This document shows positions 1 to 8,000 of a DNA stretch of 25,884 nucleotides, piece by piece. The stretch comes from DASZMJ01 sp035551935 (lineage in GTDB: Bacteria; Planctomycetota; Planctomycetia; Isosphaerales; Isosphaeraceae), in the NCBI GenBank assembly GCA_035551935.1, contig DASZMJ010000378.1, positions 1 through 25,884 of the forward strand, in the 5' to 3' direction. Position numbers and translations under genes: made by a program. A model generated the notes under the pieces. The model did no database searches and was not told where the DNA came from. It saw only the letters and a list, made by a program, of their open reading frames with translations. Position 1 is the stretch's first letter, and each line of letters opens with the position of its first letter.

Positions 1-41
1 CCTTGTCTGCAAAGAACTTGCGACTAGTTGAATTCCGTGCA

Positions 42-734
42 CTAGATTGCAAATCCTTGCAGGACAAGGATTTGCGAAACACGTGCGTTCGCCCTGCGAT
101 TCTTGCCGATCGCCTCGCTCAAGATGGCCTCCGCCTCCTCGACACGCCCGAGCTTCCAGAGCGCGACCGCTTGATTGCCGAGGAGGTCCGGTCGGCGTCC
201 CCCGAGACGGATCGCCTCGTCGAACGCCGCGAGCGCCTCGCCCCAGGACTCGCGCAACGCGTGGAGCAGGCCGATCCCGTTGAGCCGCTTGGCCGACGGC
301 CCCTTCGTCTCGATGATCGCGCGCAGCTCCGCGATCGCCCGCTCAGCCTCTCCCTGCTGGACGAGCGCGATGCTCGCGTTGACATCGCGATCATAAGACT
401 TAATGTAATCATACAAGAATGTCAATGAAAACAATCCGATGGAAAAGGCCGCGGAGGCCCCGACCGCCTTCAGGAACCCCATGGCTCCGTCGCTGACGGG
501 CATCCCGAGCAACACCCGGACGAGGATCCCCAGGGCGGCGACGAGGAATGTGCCGAAGACGAAGGCGCCGAAGATCGTCCGGACGGGCTCGTACCAGGGC
601 CTCCCGTTGCCCTCCTTCCGCCCCGACTTGCGCCGGAGACGAGCGACCCAGCGATCCTTGACCAGCAGGATGAGGGCGGCGGCCGCCACCATCGACGCAA
701 ACATGAGGATGACAATGAGAACATCGATGTTCAT
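42..734 (-). CDS. Membrane-anchored TPR protein
   Basis: A 230-residue protein. Two hydrophobic segments are visible, at about residues 5-25 (VLIVILMFASMVAAAALIL) and 55-75 (IFGAFVFGTFLVAALGILV), with a further hydrophobic stretch near 90-110. The C-terminal half contains TPR-like helical pairs, for example GEAERAIAELRAII, EALAAFDEAIRLG and GRVEEAEAILSEAI. It is therefore probably an inner-membrane protein exposing a TPR scaffold for protein-protein contacts; no enzymatic motif is seen. It lies 83 bp downstream of the slipin gene on the same strand, separated from it by a strong hairpin, so co-transcription is possible but unproven. The last seven codons run into a perfect inverted repeat, so the natural C-terminus may have been altered. 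The ATG is the only good start; the ribosome-binding site is weak. The specific function is unknown. Confidence 0.75.
   Translation of the reverse strand: MNIDVLIVILMFASMVAAAALILLVKDRWVARLRRKSGRKEGNGRPWYEPVRTIFGAFVFGTFLVAALGILVRVLLGMPVSDGAMGFLKAVGASAAFSIGLFSLTFLYDYIKSYDRDVNASIALVQQGEAERAIAELRAIIETKGPSAKRLNGIGLLHALRESWGEALAAFDEAIRLGGRRPDLLGNQAVALWKLGRVEEAEAILSEAIGKNRRANARVSQILVLQGFAI
49..75. repeat. Perfect 11-bp inverted repeat over a gene 3' end
   Basis: GCAAATCCTTG at 49-59 is the exact reverse complement of CAAGGATTTGC at 65-75, with a 5-nt loop (CAGGA). It covers the last codons of the TPR gene and ends 5 bp before its stop codon. It lacks a T-run on either strand, so it is not a textbook terminator. 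It could be an RNA-stability hairpin or the edge of an inserted element. Confidence 0.6.
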
Positions 735-755
735 CGTTACTTTCCGGAGATTGCC

Positions 756-797
756 CGGGGCGGGTCCGCGCCATTGGAACGGCGCGGACCCGCCCCG
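756..797. terminator. 17-bp GC-rich hairpin after slipin gene
   Basis: The arms 756-772 and 781-797 are perfect reverse complements (CGGGGCGGGTCCGCGCC and its partner) around an 8-nt loop ATTGGAAC. It lies between the slipin stop at 818 and the TPR gene start at 734. There is no U-tract after it on the minus strand, so it may attenuate, stop or stabilise the upstream mRNA rather than act as a full intrinsic terminator. Confidence 0.45.
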
Positions 798-817
798 TCA
801 ACGACCGGAGGCGGCGC

Positions 818-1753
818 TCAGATCACCGGCCCGTTGGCCGACTCGGGCTCGGCCTTCGAGAGGGCCTGCTGGCGGAGGGCAGCGGCGCCCATGAGGCCGC
901 CGAGGCCCATCGACTCGACGGCGGTGCTGGGCACGAGCATCAAGGCGCCCTTCTCCTTCAATCCTTCGTACAGCATGTTCATCGCCCGGAGGTGGAGGGC
1001 CGTCGGGTTCGACTGGTACGAGTGAGCGGCCTGCTCGAAGAGGTGGGCGATCTCGACCTCGGCCTGGCCGAGGATGATCCGCGCCTCCTTCTCGCGCGAC
1101 GCCTGCGCCTCGCGCGACATCGCGTCCTGCAACGACGTCGGGATCACCACGTCGCGCATCTCGACGGACTGGACAGAGACGCCCCACGGCGTCGTCCGCT
1201 CGTCGATCAGCTTCTGCAACTCGGCCTCGATCTGCTCGCGGCCGCGCAGGAGGACAGTCAGGGGCGTCCGGCCGATGATGTCGCGGAGGGCCGTCTGTGC
1301 GGCCCAACTGATCGCCTGGGTGTAGTCCTGGACCTCCAGAGCAGCCTTCTCGACGTCGTGGACCATCCAGAACAGCACGGCGTCGACGTTCACCGGGACA
1401 GTGTCCGAGGTCAGCGACTCCTCGGCGGCGAAGCTCGTCGTGATCGTCCGCTGGTCGATCCAGGTCGTCACCGAGTCGATGAACGGGATGATCCAGAAGA
1501 GCCCCGGCCCTTGCAGCCCCTTGTAGCGGCCGAGCCGCAGGACCACCGCCCGCTCCCACTGCTTGGCCACCTTCGGCGACTGCATCAGGACCAGCCCGAG
1601 CACGGCGCCGACGATCGCATACGTCGCATCCTTCGTGGAGACCGTGCCCGCCAGGCCGATCCCGAAGGCGCCGAGGAAGAGGAACATCGCGACTACGTTG
1701 ACGCGCGGCTGGGGGGCCGCCGTCTTGTACGTCTTGCTGTTCATGTCAGGCAT
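818..1753 (-). CDS. Slipin / SPFH (band 7) membrane protein
   Basis: A 311-residue stomatin/prohibitin-family protein expected to oligomerise on the inner face of the membrane and organise microdomains. Two hydrophobic stretches lie at about residues 20-57 (VAMFLFLGAFGIGLAG and YAIVGAVLGLVLM). They are followed by the band-7 core: ERAVVLRLGRYKGLQGPGLFWIIPFID, the VPVNVDAVLFW strand, and the ALRDIIG...LLRGREQIEAELQKLID section. The helical tail SREAQASREKEARIILGQAEVEIA is typical of slipins. The first ATG overlaps the GntR gene by 8 bp and has GAGGGGG 8 nt upstream; an ATG three codons later is possible but sits too far from that site. Slipins often pair with an NfeD membrane protease, which is not seen here. 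The overlap with a GntR repressor implies translational coupling and shared control. Confidence 0.92.
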   Translation of the reverse strand: MPDMNSKTYKTAAPQPRVNVVAMFLFLGAFGIGLAGTVSTKDATYAIVGAVLGLVLMQSPKVAKQWERAVVLRLGRYKGLQGPGLFWIIPFIDSVTTWIDQRTITTSFAAEESLTSDTVPVNVDAVLFWMVHDVEKAALEVQDYTQAISWAAQTALRDIIGRTPLTVLLRGREQIEAELQKLIDERTTPWGVSVQSVEMRDVVIPTSLQDAMSREAQASREKEARIILGQAEVEIAHLFEQAAHSYQSNPTALHLRAMNMLYEGLKEKGALMLVPSTAVESMGLGGLMGAAALRQQALSKAEPESANGPVI

Positions 1754-2120
1754 CGTCGTGACCCCCTCGTCGTTGTTGGAGATGCCGAATCACGTCCTCG
1801 ACCGTATATCCGAGCACGGCGGCCTCGGCCAGGAACCGCTGGGCCAGGGCCGCCAGGGCCGCACCGTCGGCTCGGGGGACGTCCGCCTTGTCCTTGACGA
1901 ACGTCCCCACCCCGCGCCTCGTCTCCAGGACGCCCGCACGCTCCAGGGACCCGTACACCTTGGCCACCGTGTTGGCGTTGATCTTCAGGTCCTCCGCCAG
2001 CCTCCGCACCGTCGGCAACTGCGCCCCGACGGCCATGTCCCCCGTCGCGATCGCCGCCCGGATCGCCCGCTCCAACTGGGCATAAAGAGGCGTCGGGTCG
2101 TCCGCGTCGAGCCAGATCAT
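1746..2120 (-). CDS. GntR-family regulator, YtrA subfamily
   Basis: A 124-residue transcription factor. The N-terminal winged helix-turn-helix (about residues 10-75) is clear: PLYAQLERAIRAAIATGDMAVGAQLPTVRRLAEDLKINANTVAKVYGSLERAGVLETRRGVGTFV. The short C-terminal dimerisation tail, instead of a FadR or HutC ligand domain, is diagnostic of the YtrA subgroup. Such proteins usually repress their own operon, often with membrane or transport genes. Here the partner is the slipin gene, overlapped by 8 bp. A strong promoter and a dyad that fits a YtrA-type operator lie directly upstream. The inducing signal is unknown; cell-envelope stress is a guess based on the slipin partner. Confidence 0.93.
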   Translation of the reverse strand: MIWLDADDPTPLYAQLERAIRAAIATGDMAVGAQLPTVRRLAEDLKINANTVAKVYGSLERAGVLETRRGVGTFVKDKADVPRADGAALAALAQRFLAEAAVLGYTVEDVIRHLQQRRGGHDDA

Positions 2121-2140
2121 CGCCGGGGCCCATCTCCCAT

Positions 2141-2160
2141 TGTTCTAGTAGAATAGTACA
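2141..2160. promoter_or_regulatory. Candidate GntR operator dyad
   Basis: Read on the minus strand, the halves are TGTACTA and TAGAACA separated by 6 bp; they match as inverted repeats at 6 of 7 positions. The site overlaps the -10 element of the gntR promoter, where a repressor would block transcription. It also lies about 70 bp upstream of the divergent lyase gene, which could be co-regulated. The assignment rests on symmetry and position only. Confidence 0.55.
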
Positions 2161-2182
2161 AAGAGGGTGAGACGGAAGTCAA
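2153..2182 (-). promoter_or_regulatory. Sigma70-type promoter of gntR-slipin operon
   Basis: Minus-strand -35 TTGACT (2182-2177) and -10 TACTAT (2158-2153) have an 18-bp spacer. The -35 matches the consensus at 5 of 6 positions and the -10 at 4 of 6. It would start transcription roughly 25 bp upstream of the GntR ATG, inside the candidate operator. Confidence 0.55.
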
Positions 2183-2230
2183 GTCGGTACACCGCTTGCT
2201 GTCGGCAGTTGGCCAGAGGAGGTGCGAGTG

Positions 2231-3148
2231 ATGGCGAAGCCGCAGGCAAAAGGGAAGGCAAGGCCCAAGGAACGGCGGGCGACGTGGCGGGAGGTCCTGA
2301 AAGCGGAACAGCCGGTGCTGTTGCCGGCGGCGTTCGACGCGCTGTCGGCGCGGATGATCGAACGGGCGGGGTTCGCGGCGTACCAGATCGGCGGCTTCGC
2401 GCTGTCGGGGGCGCAGTTCGCGCTGCCGGATGTTGACCTGCTCCACTTCGGAGAGATCAACCAGGCGGCGCGGGGGATCATCGAGGCGTCGAGCCTGCCG
2501 GTCCTGATCGACTGCGACGACGGCTACGGCGACGCCAAGAACGTCACCCGGACCGTCCGCGGCCACGAGGCCATCGGCGCCTCCGCCCTGTTCATCGAGG
2601 ACCAGCAGGCGCCGAAGCGTTGCGGGCACATGGGGCACAAGAAGGTACTGCCCGTCGAGACGATGGTCGCCAAGATCGAGGCGGCCGTCGCCGCGCGGAC
2701 CGACCCCGAGACCTTCCTCATCGCCCGCACTGACGCCCTCGAGCCGCTCGGCGTCGACGAGGCGTTGCGCCGCGCCGAGAAGTGCCTGGAGGCCGGCGCC
2801 GACGGCGTCTACGTCGAGGAGCCGACGACCGTCGAGCAGCTCGAGAAGATCGGCCGCACGTTCCGCGGGGTGCCGCAGGTCGCCAACATGCTCGAAGGGG
2901 GCGGCAAGACCCCCTGGCTCTCGCCCAGGGAGCTGCACGACCTCGGCTTCGCGATGGTCCTGTACCCGACGACGCTCCTCTTCCGCGTCGCCCGGGCCCT
3001 CCAGCGCGGCCTGGCCGACTTGAAGGCCGGCCACCCCTTGCCGGCCGACGACGCCGTCCAGTTCGACGAATACGAGCGGATCGTCGGCCTCCCCGACTGG
3101 GCCGCGATCGAGGAACGCTTCTCCACGGCCCACCCGCACGGCGAATGA
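2231..3148 (+). CDS. Isocitrate lyase / PEP mutase family enzyme
   Basis: A 305-residue TIM-barrel enzyme of the isocitrate lyase/phosphonomutase superfamily, closest in motif to 2-methylisocitrate lyase-type members. Landmarks are the N-terminal PAAFDALSARMIERAGFAAYQIGG, the metal-binding DCDDGYGD loop, EDQ, and the lyase signature KRCGH at about residues 129-133 with the catalytic Cys. A later segment FLIARTDAL is also typical. The chemistry is probably C-C bond cleavage of a 2-methylisocitrate-like or oxaloacetate-like substrate with Mg2+; the exact substrate cannot be read from sequence. The ATG at 2231 is chosen because AGGAGG ends 8 nt before it; a GTG at 2222 lies within that ribosome-binding site. 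No methylcitrate-cycle partners (prpC, prpD) are adjacent, which weakens a propionate-pathway call. Confidence 0.88.
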   Translation: MAKPQAKGKARPKERRATWREVLKAEQPVLLPAAFDALSARMIERAGFAAYQIGGFALSGAQFALPDVDLLHFGEINQAARGIIEASSLPVLIDCDDGYGDAKNVTRTVRGHEAIGASALFIEDQQAPKRCGHMGHKKVLPVETMVAKIEAAVAARTDPETFLIARTDALEPLGVDEALRRAEKCLEAGADGVYVEEPTTVEQLEKIGRTFRGVPQVANMLEGGGKTPWLSPRELHDLGFAMVLYPTTLLFRVARALQRGLADLKAGHPLPADDAVQFDEYERIVGLPDWAAIEERFSTAHPHGE

Positions 3149-3414
3149 ATGAATGTCGCGGAACATGCCGTCTGTGCCGTAGACCATCGTTGCATGAGGC
3201 GATCGAAACGATCATCGCGGCCGTCACTTCGCGAAAAAAGGCCGGCAGGAGCGGGGCTGGGATTGCAGCTCGGGGACGATCCGTGTTAAGGGGGGACGAT
3301 GCCTCGGGAGACGTCGCTCTCTCAAGAGTGTCGGCCCATCTCCGACGGCCCATTTCTCCGCGGCTCCCCGCGCCGGAAGGATCCGGATAGCTCCAAGGAC
3401 TGGAGGCTCCAATC

Positions 3415-3618
3415 ATGCTCTTCTCCTACCTCGACCCCATGACGACGATCCCGCTGACTTCGGTCCTGGTGACCGTCGTCGGGTTCTTCTTGCTCCTCGG
3501 CCGGATGGCGATGACGCTGCCCGTCACCGCCGCGCGGCGGCTCGGCCGCGGGTTGGTCCGGCTCCGGGTCGCTCTCGGTGTCAAGGCCGATGGTGATCGC
3601 CCGGACGAGGGTGCCTGA
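3415..3618 (+). CDS. Small membrane protein, 67 residues
   Basis: A short ORF starting MLFSYLDPMTTIPLTSVLVTVVGFFLLLGRMAM, with one hydrophobic helix at about residues 12-30 followed by a basic, Arg-rich tail. A GGAGG site precedes the ATG by about 11 nt. It ends 49 bp before the sulfatase-like gene on the same strand, so the two may be co-transcribed, and the miniprotein could assist the membrane enzyme. The family is not recognised. The preceding 266 bp (3149-3414) hold no credible gene. Confidence 0.55.
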   Translation: MLFSYLDPMTTIPLTSVLVTVVGFFLLLGRMAMTLPVTAARRLGRGLVRLRVALGVKADGDRPDEGA

Positions 3619-3667
3619 GCGGCATTTCACGCGGCAAGACGCCGCTCCGAAGGCAAGGAGGCCGGTC

Positions 3668-5590
3668 ATGTCCACGATGACGAGGAGAGTGCCCGCGCGT
3701 GCCATCGCGACGCCGAGGGCGATCGACGACGGGGAGATCGGCGGCCCGCCGGCGATGCTGGGACTGGCGACGTGGCTGGGCGCGATGACCGGCCTGCTCG
3801 AGCTAACAATCTTGACGAGCTGGCACCGGATCCAGGGAGATGCGGTCCTGGGCGCCCTGCTCATGAACCGTCACTTCCCCTGGATGATCCCGGTGACGCA
3901 CCTGTCGATCTTCCTCGGGGTCGGCCTCCCGCTCTCCCAGGCGACGCGGCTCTGGCCGCGATGGGCCTGGAAGGCCGGGCCCCGGTTCCTCGGCTTCCTC
4001 GCCGGCTTCGCCCTGCTGGCGATCGTGACGGGGCTGCACCCGGCCGCGTCGGCCGTGCTGGCCGCGGGGCTGTCGTGGCGGCTCGTGCGGCGACTGGAGG
4101 GTCGGGCGCGCGGGTTCCGGACGTTCGTCGCGGCGACCTTGCCCGTCGCGCTGGTGGTCGTCGCGATCCTCGGCGTCACGACCTTCGATCGCCAGGTGCT
4201 CGCCGAGCGCCGGGCCATGGCGGCGCTGCCGACGGCACCGGCCGGGGCGCCGAACGTGCTCCTGATCGTCCTCGACACGGTCCGCGCCGACCACCTCAGC
4301 CTCCACGGCTATCCGCGAGAGACCTCGCCCGTCCTGACTCGGCTGGCGCGCCGGGGAGTCGTCTTCGACGAGGCCCGGTCGGCCGCGCCCTGGACCCTCC
4401 CCTCGCACGCCAGCCTCTTCACCGGCCGCTGGCCCCACGAACTCGGCGTCTCCGAGCAGCGGGCCCTCGACGACACGTACCCGACCCTGGCCGAATTCCT
4501 CGCGACTCGCGGCTACGCCACGGCCGGGTTCATCGGCAATACCTATTTCTGCAACTCGTGGTACGGCCTGGGCCGGGGCTTCGCGCACTTCGAGGATTAC
4601 TACGAGCCGAACGTCGTCATCTCCCCGGTCGAGACCCTGTGCTGTACGGCCATCGGCCGCCTTCTGGTCACGGCGATCGGCAGCGCCTACAACGTCCGCC
4701 CCGACACCGCGAACCCGATGAAGGACGCGCCGCGCGTCAATCGCGATGCCTTCCAATGGCTCGACGACCACCGCGACCGGCCGTTCTTCGCCTTCCTCAA
4801 CTACATCGACGCCCACGACCCCTACCTTACGCCCCCCGGCTTCGACCGCCACTTCGGCGTGCACCCGGAGTCGGAGGCCGACTACGACATGCTCAACGAC
4901 TGGTATTACCACCCCAGGAAGGACCCGACCGGGCGCGACGCCCGCCTGCTGGCCGACAGCTACGACGATTGCCTCGCCTACCTCGACGAGCAGCTCGGCC
5001 TGCTCTTCGACGGACTTGAGCGCCGCGGCCTGCTGGCGAACACCCTGGTCATCGTCACCGCCGACCACGGCGAACACCTCGGCGAGCACGGCCTCTATGG
5101 ACACGGCAAGAGCCTTTACCGGCCCGAGGTCCATGTGCCGCTGGTCGTCTTCGGGCCGACGGGCACCCCCGCCGGCCGCCGCGTCGCGGCGCCGGTGAGC
5201 CTCCGCGACGTGCCGGCGACGATCGTCGAGCGGCTCGGCCTGGCCGGCTCGTCGCCGTTCCCGGGGCATTCGCTGGCCCGCTTCTGGGGGCCGTCGCCCG
5301 CCGGCACCGACGGCGACGACGGCCCCATCCTCTCGGAGCTGGACATCGTCCCGAACCCGCCCAAGCACCCCGACCCAAGCCTCCCGAAGGCCCTGCTCGG
5401 GCCGCTCTCGGCCGTCGCCGACGCGCGGGCGATCTACATCCGCGACGCCCTCGGCCGCGAGGAGCTCTACGACCCCGTCGCCGACCCCGGTGAGGCCCAC
5501 GACCTCGCCGGCTCGCCGTCGTCCCGACCGGCCCTCACCCGATCCCGCGCGGTCCTGGAACGGGCGCTCGCCCCGCCCCGGCGGCGCTGA
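3668..5590 (+). CDS. Membrane sulfatase-fold hydrolase/transferase with Thr nucleophile
   Basis: A 640-residue protein of the alkaline phosphatase/sulfatase superfamily. Four or five hydrophobic helices lie between about residues 30 and 175. The catalytic domain starts at PNVLLIVLDTVRADH (metal-binding Asp near 203) and includes TLPSHASLFTG and TADHGEHLGEHGLYGHG (Asp466, His467). In true sulfatases the nucleophile motif is C/S-x-P-x-R; here the position carries Thr (about 243) and the Arg is His, so formylglycine maturation is impossible. Thr is the nucleophile in phosphoglycerol and phosphoethanolamine transferases, so a phosphoester or lipid-headgroup substrate is more likely than a sulfate ester. 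The start at 3668 is preferred over the upstream in-frame ATG because AAGGAG lies 8 nt before it. The FAH-family gene follows after 100 bp. Confidence 0.88.
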   Translation: MSTMTRRVPARAIATPRAIDDGEIGGPPAMLGLATWLGAMTGLLELTILTSWHRIQGDAVLGALLMNRHFPWMIPVTHLSIFLGVGLPLSQATRLWPRWAWKAGPRFLGFLAGFALLAIVTGLHPAASAVLAAGLSWRLVRRLEGRARGFRTFVAATLPVALVVVAILGVTTFDRQVLAERRAMAALPTAPAGAPNVLLIVLDTVRADHLSLHGYPRETSPVLTRLARRGVVFDEARSAAPWTLPSHASLFTGRWPHELGVSEQRALDDTYPTLAEFLATRGYATAGFIGNTYFCNSWYGLGRGFAHFEDYYEPNVVISPVETLCCTAIGRLLVTAIGSAYNVRPDTANPMKDAPRVNRDAFQWLDDHRDRPFFAFLNYIDAHDPYLTPPGFDRHFGVHPESEADYDMLNDWYYHPRKDPTGRDARLLADSYDDCLAYLDEQLGLLFDGLERRGLLANTLVIVTADHGEHLGEHGLYGHGKSLYRPEVHVPLVVFGPTGTPAGRRVAAPVSLRDVPATIVERLGLAGSSPFPGHSLARFWGPSPAGTDGDDGPILSELDIVPNPPKHPDPSLPKALLGPLSAVADARAIYIRDALGREELYDPVADPGEAHDLAGSPSSRPALTRSRAVLERALAPPRRR

Positions 5591-5690
5591 ACGGACGGGT
5601 CGTCGCGGATTGCCGGCAGCAAGTCGCGGCGATATCGTGGGCGGCTCGGGTCGTCGCGGTCCTGGTCCTGGTCCGAGGGGGGACGTCGGT

Positions 5691-6653
5691 ATGCGACTCT
5701 GCCGGTTCGAGGTCGATGGCTTGACGCTGTCGGGGTTCTATCACGAGGACGGTGTCTTCGGCGTCGAGGCCGTCGCCGAGGCGTTCGAGGAGGCCACCGG
5801 CGACGATCTTGGACTGCCGGAGCCCGAGGGCCTGATCGACGACCTGATGCCCGGCACCGCCCGGAACGCGGCCTTGCGGCGGCTGTCGGGCTGGCTGGCG
5901 GGGCTCGACGGCGACGAACGGGAGGCCCTGAGGATCGACCCGAAGGCGGAGGGGGTCAAGCTGCTCTGCCCCCTGGAGCGCCCGCGGTCGCTGTTCTTCC
6001 TGGCGGGCAACTACGCGGCCCACGTCGTCGAGCGGGGCGGGGTCGCCGCCGAGCGGGCCGAGACGTTCCCGTACGTCTTCATGAAGCCGACGACCACGCT
6101 GACCCACCCCGGCGACCCGATCGTCCTGCCCGCGGTCACGCCCGACCACATCGACTGGGAGGCCGAGCTGGGCGTCGTCATCGGCACGCGTTGCCATCGG
6201 GTCCGCGAGGCCGAGGCGCTCGCGTACGTCGCGGGCTACACCGTCGTCAACGACGTCAGCGACCGCAAGTTCACCCCGAACCCGGGGCGCAAGCCGCGCG
6301 AGCGGGACAAGTTCTTCGACTGGCTGCACGGCAAGTGGCACGACACCTTCTGCCCGGTCGGCCCCTGCCTGCTCTCGGCCGCTGCCGTCGCCGACCCGCA
6401 GGACTTGCCGGTCCGATTGACGGTCAACGGCCAGGTCCGCCAGGACGGCACGACGGCGCAGATGGTCTTCCCGGTCGCGGCGGTCGTCTCGTTCCTCTCG
6501 CAGTTCGTCACGCTCGAGCCCGGCGACCTGATCTCCACCGGCACCCCCTCCGGGGTCGGCTCGGCCACCGGGACGTACCTGCGCCCCGGCGACGTGGTCG
6601 CGGCCACCGTCGGCGGCGTCGGCAGGCTTGAGAATCCGGTGGTCGCGGGATAA
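5691..6653 (+). CDS. Fumarylacetoacetate hydrolase family protein
   Basis: A 320-residue protein whose C-terminal two thirds form the FAH fold. Recognisable elements are RSLFFLAGNYAAH, FMKPTTTLTHPGDPIVLP, the metal-ligand segment DWEAELGVVIG, NDVSDRKF, and the closing signature DLISTGTPSGVG. Family members are Mg2+-dependent hydrolases, decarboxylases or isomerases of 2-oxo or 2,4-dioxo acids in aromatic catabolism; some are acylpyruvases or oxaloacetate decarboxylases. The first 100 residues form the usual variable N-terminal domain. The ATG at 5691 is supported by a GAGGGGGG site 7-8 nt upstream; the longer reading frame upstream overlaps the sulfatase-like gene and is spurious. The substrate is not predictable. 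Confidence 0.9.
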   Translation: MRLCRFEVDGLTLSGFYHEDGVFGVEAVAEAFEEATGDDLGLPEPEGLIDDLMPGTARNAALRRLSGWLAGLDGDEREALRIDPKAEGVKLLCPLERPRSLFFLAGNYAAHVVERGGVAAERAETFPYVFMKPTTTLTHPGDPIVLPAVTPDHIDWEAELGVVIGTRCHRVREAEALAYVAGYTVVNDVSDRKFTPNPGRKPRERDKFFDWLHGKWHDTFCPVGPCLLSAAAVADPQDLPVRLTVNGQVRQDGTTAQMVFPVAAVVSFLSQFVTLEPGDLISTGTPSGVGSATGTYLRPGDVVAATVGGVGRLENPVVAG

Positions 6654-6728
6654 AATGGATCAAATGTCAAAAATCAGATGACAGATGCTTGCACCCGCGG
6701 CCCGGATCGTGCCGCGGGGAGATGGGCA

Positions 6729-6758
6729 TTGTCAGGCGGGGCGGTCGTGATCCATAAT
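6729..6758 (+). promoter_or_regulatory. Putative promoter of the phoH gene group
   Basis: TTGTCA at 6729-6734 and CATAAT at 6753-6758 have an 18-bp spacer; each hexamer matches the sigma70 consensus at 5 of 6 positions. It lies about 70 bp upstream of the phoH ATG. Confidence 0.45.
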
Positions 6759-6780
6759 GGTGCCCTGGTCGGTCATGCCG

Positions 6781-6799
6781 GCCGGGCGGGTCGCCCGGC
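6781..6799 (+). promoter_or_regulatory. Hairpin in the phoH 5' leader
   Basis: GCCGGGCG (6781-6788) and CGCCCGGC (6792-6799) pair perfectly across a 3-nt loop, about 14 nt upstream of the phoH ribosome-binding site. It may influence translation or be a chance GC-rich palindrome. Confidence 0.3.
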
Positions 6800-6826
6800 G
6801 GGCGGGTCGGACCGGAAGGGCATTCG

Positions 6827-7864
6827 ATGCCGGCAGCGATCATCAACCTGGACGATCACGACGAGGAGCTGGCCGTCTTCGGCAGCCGAGACCAGTTCCT
6901 CCGCCAGGTGCGGGACACGCTCGGGGTCAAGGTCCTGGCCCGGCACGGGGCGGTCCGCGTCGAGGGGGCGAGCGACCGGGTGGAGCAGGCCCGCCAGGTC
7001 TTCGAGGGCCTGCGCGCCCTGTACCGCCGGCAGCGGGCGATCTCGGCGGGGGACGTCTCCGAGGTGCTCGACGCCACCCTCCGACAGCAGGGGGACGACC
7101 CCGCCATCGGCGACCCGGTGGCCTTCCACGAAGGCGGTCGGGTCGTCCGGCCGCGGACCGACGGCCAGGCGCGGTATCTGAAGGCCCTGCGCGACCGGGC
7201 GATGGTCTTCTGCATCGGCCCGGCGGGGACGGGCAAGACGTACCTGGCGGTGGCGATGGCGGTGGCCGCCCTGCGTCGGGGCGAGATCCGCAAGCTCGTG
7301 CTGGTGCGGCCGGCGGTCGAGGCGGGCGAGAACCTCGGCTTCCTGCCGGGGGACCTCGAGGCCAAGATCAATCCGTACCTGCGGCCGTTGCTCGACGCCC
7401 TGCACGACCTGCTCGGTTACGACCAGATCCGCCGCTACATGGGGAGCGACCTGATCGAGATCGCCCCCCTGGCTTACATGCGCGGGCGGACGCTCAACGA
7501 CGCGGCGATCATCCTCGACGAGGGGCAGAACGCGACGGTCTCGCAGATGAAGATGTTCCTGACGCGGATGGGCCGCGACTCGCGGATCGTCGTCACCGGC
7601 GACATCACGCAGGTGGACCTGCCGCCGGGCACCCCCAGCGGCCTGGCTGACGCGGTGGTCCGGCTGCGGGACGTGCCGGGCATCGCGGTGACGACCTTGG
7701 ACCGCTCGGACATCGTGCGACACCCACTGGTCCAGGCGATCGTCGACGCCTACGAGGTCGAACCGGAGGCCGGCGACGGCGACAGAGAAGTCAACGGCCT
7801 GGCGGCGGTGGCCCTCCCGGGGCCGGATCGACCGCCGCCGGCCGACCCCCCCGCCCCGGAGTAG
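6827..7864 (+). CDS. phoH: PhoH/YbeZ-family ATPase
   Basis: A 345-residue P-loop ATPase of the PhoH family. An N-terminal KH-like segment (about residues 1-80, including RQVRDTLGVKVLARHGAVRVEG) precedes the PhoH domain. Walker A is GPAGTGKT at 131-138 and Walker B is IILDEGQN, with Asp231 and Glu232. Other family landmarks are LVRPAVEAGENLGFLPGDLEAKINPYLRPLLDAL, SQMKMFLTRMG and TGDITQVDLP. In bacteria YbeZ works with the endoribonuclease YbeY in rRNA maturation and RNA quality control; here ybeY lies two genes downstream. The tail after about residue 320 is Pro-rich and probably disordered. The ATG at 6827 has GGAAGGG upstream. A promoter candidate and a small hairpin lie in the leader. Confidence 0.95.
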   Translation: MPAAIINLDDHDEELAVFGSRDQFLRQVRDTLGVKVLARHGAVRVEGASDRVEQARQVFEGLRALYRRQRAISAGDVSEVLDATLRQQGDDPAIGDPVAFHEGGRVVRPRTDGQARYLKALRDRAMVFCIGPAGTGKTYLAVAMAVAALRRGEIRKLVLVRPAVEAGENLGFLPGDLEAKINPYLRPLLDALHDLLGYDQIRRYMGSDLIEIAPLAYMRGRTLNDAAIILDEGQNATVSQMKMFLTRMGRDSRIVVTGDITQVDLPPGTPSGLADAVVRLRDVPGIAVTTLDRSDIVRHPLVQAIVDAYEVEPEAGDGDREVNGLAAVALPGPDRPPPADPPAPE

Positions 7865-7916
7865 GGCGAGGCCGGAGGGCGCCCGCTCTCTTCCCAGAGG
7901 GCGCCCCGAGGCCGCA

Positions 7917-7938
7917 GCCGCGCCCGCGTGGGCGCGGC
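7917..7938 (+). terminator. Hairpin between phoH and the 7TM-HD gene
   Basis: GCCGCGCCC (7917-7925) pairs perfectly with GGGCGCGGC (7930-7938) around a GCGT tetraloop. No T-run follows, so it may be a processing or attenuation element within the operon rather than a stop. Confidence 0.35.
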
Positions 7939-8000
7939 CTGCTCCCCGAGGCGCGACGCGGGCCCTTGCCCCGCCGGTCACGCCGGTCGAGACCCTTTCC

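Noticed and set aside
3224..3412. 62-residue minus-strand ORF between the lyase and miniprotein genes
   Set aside because: No ribosome-binding site, no domain and a biased composition; treated as chance.
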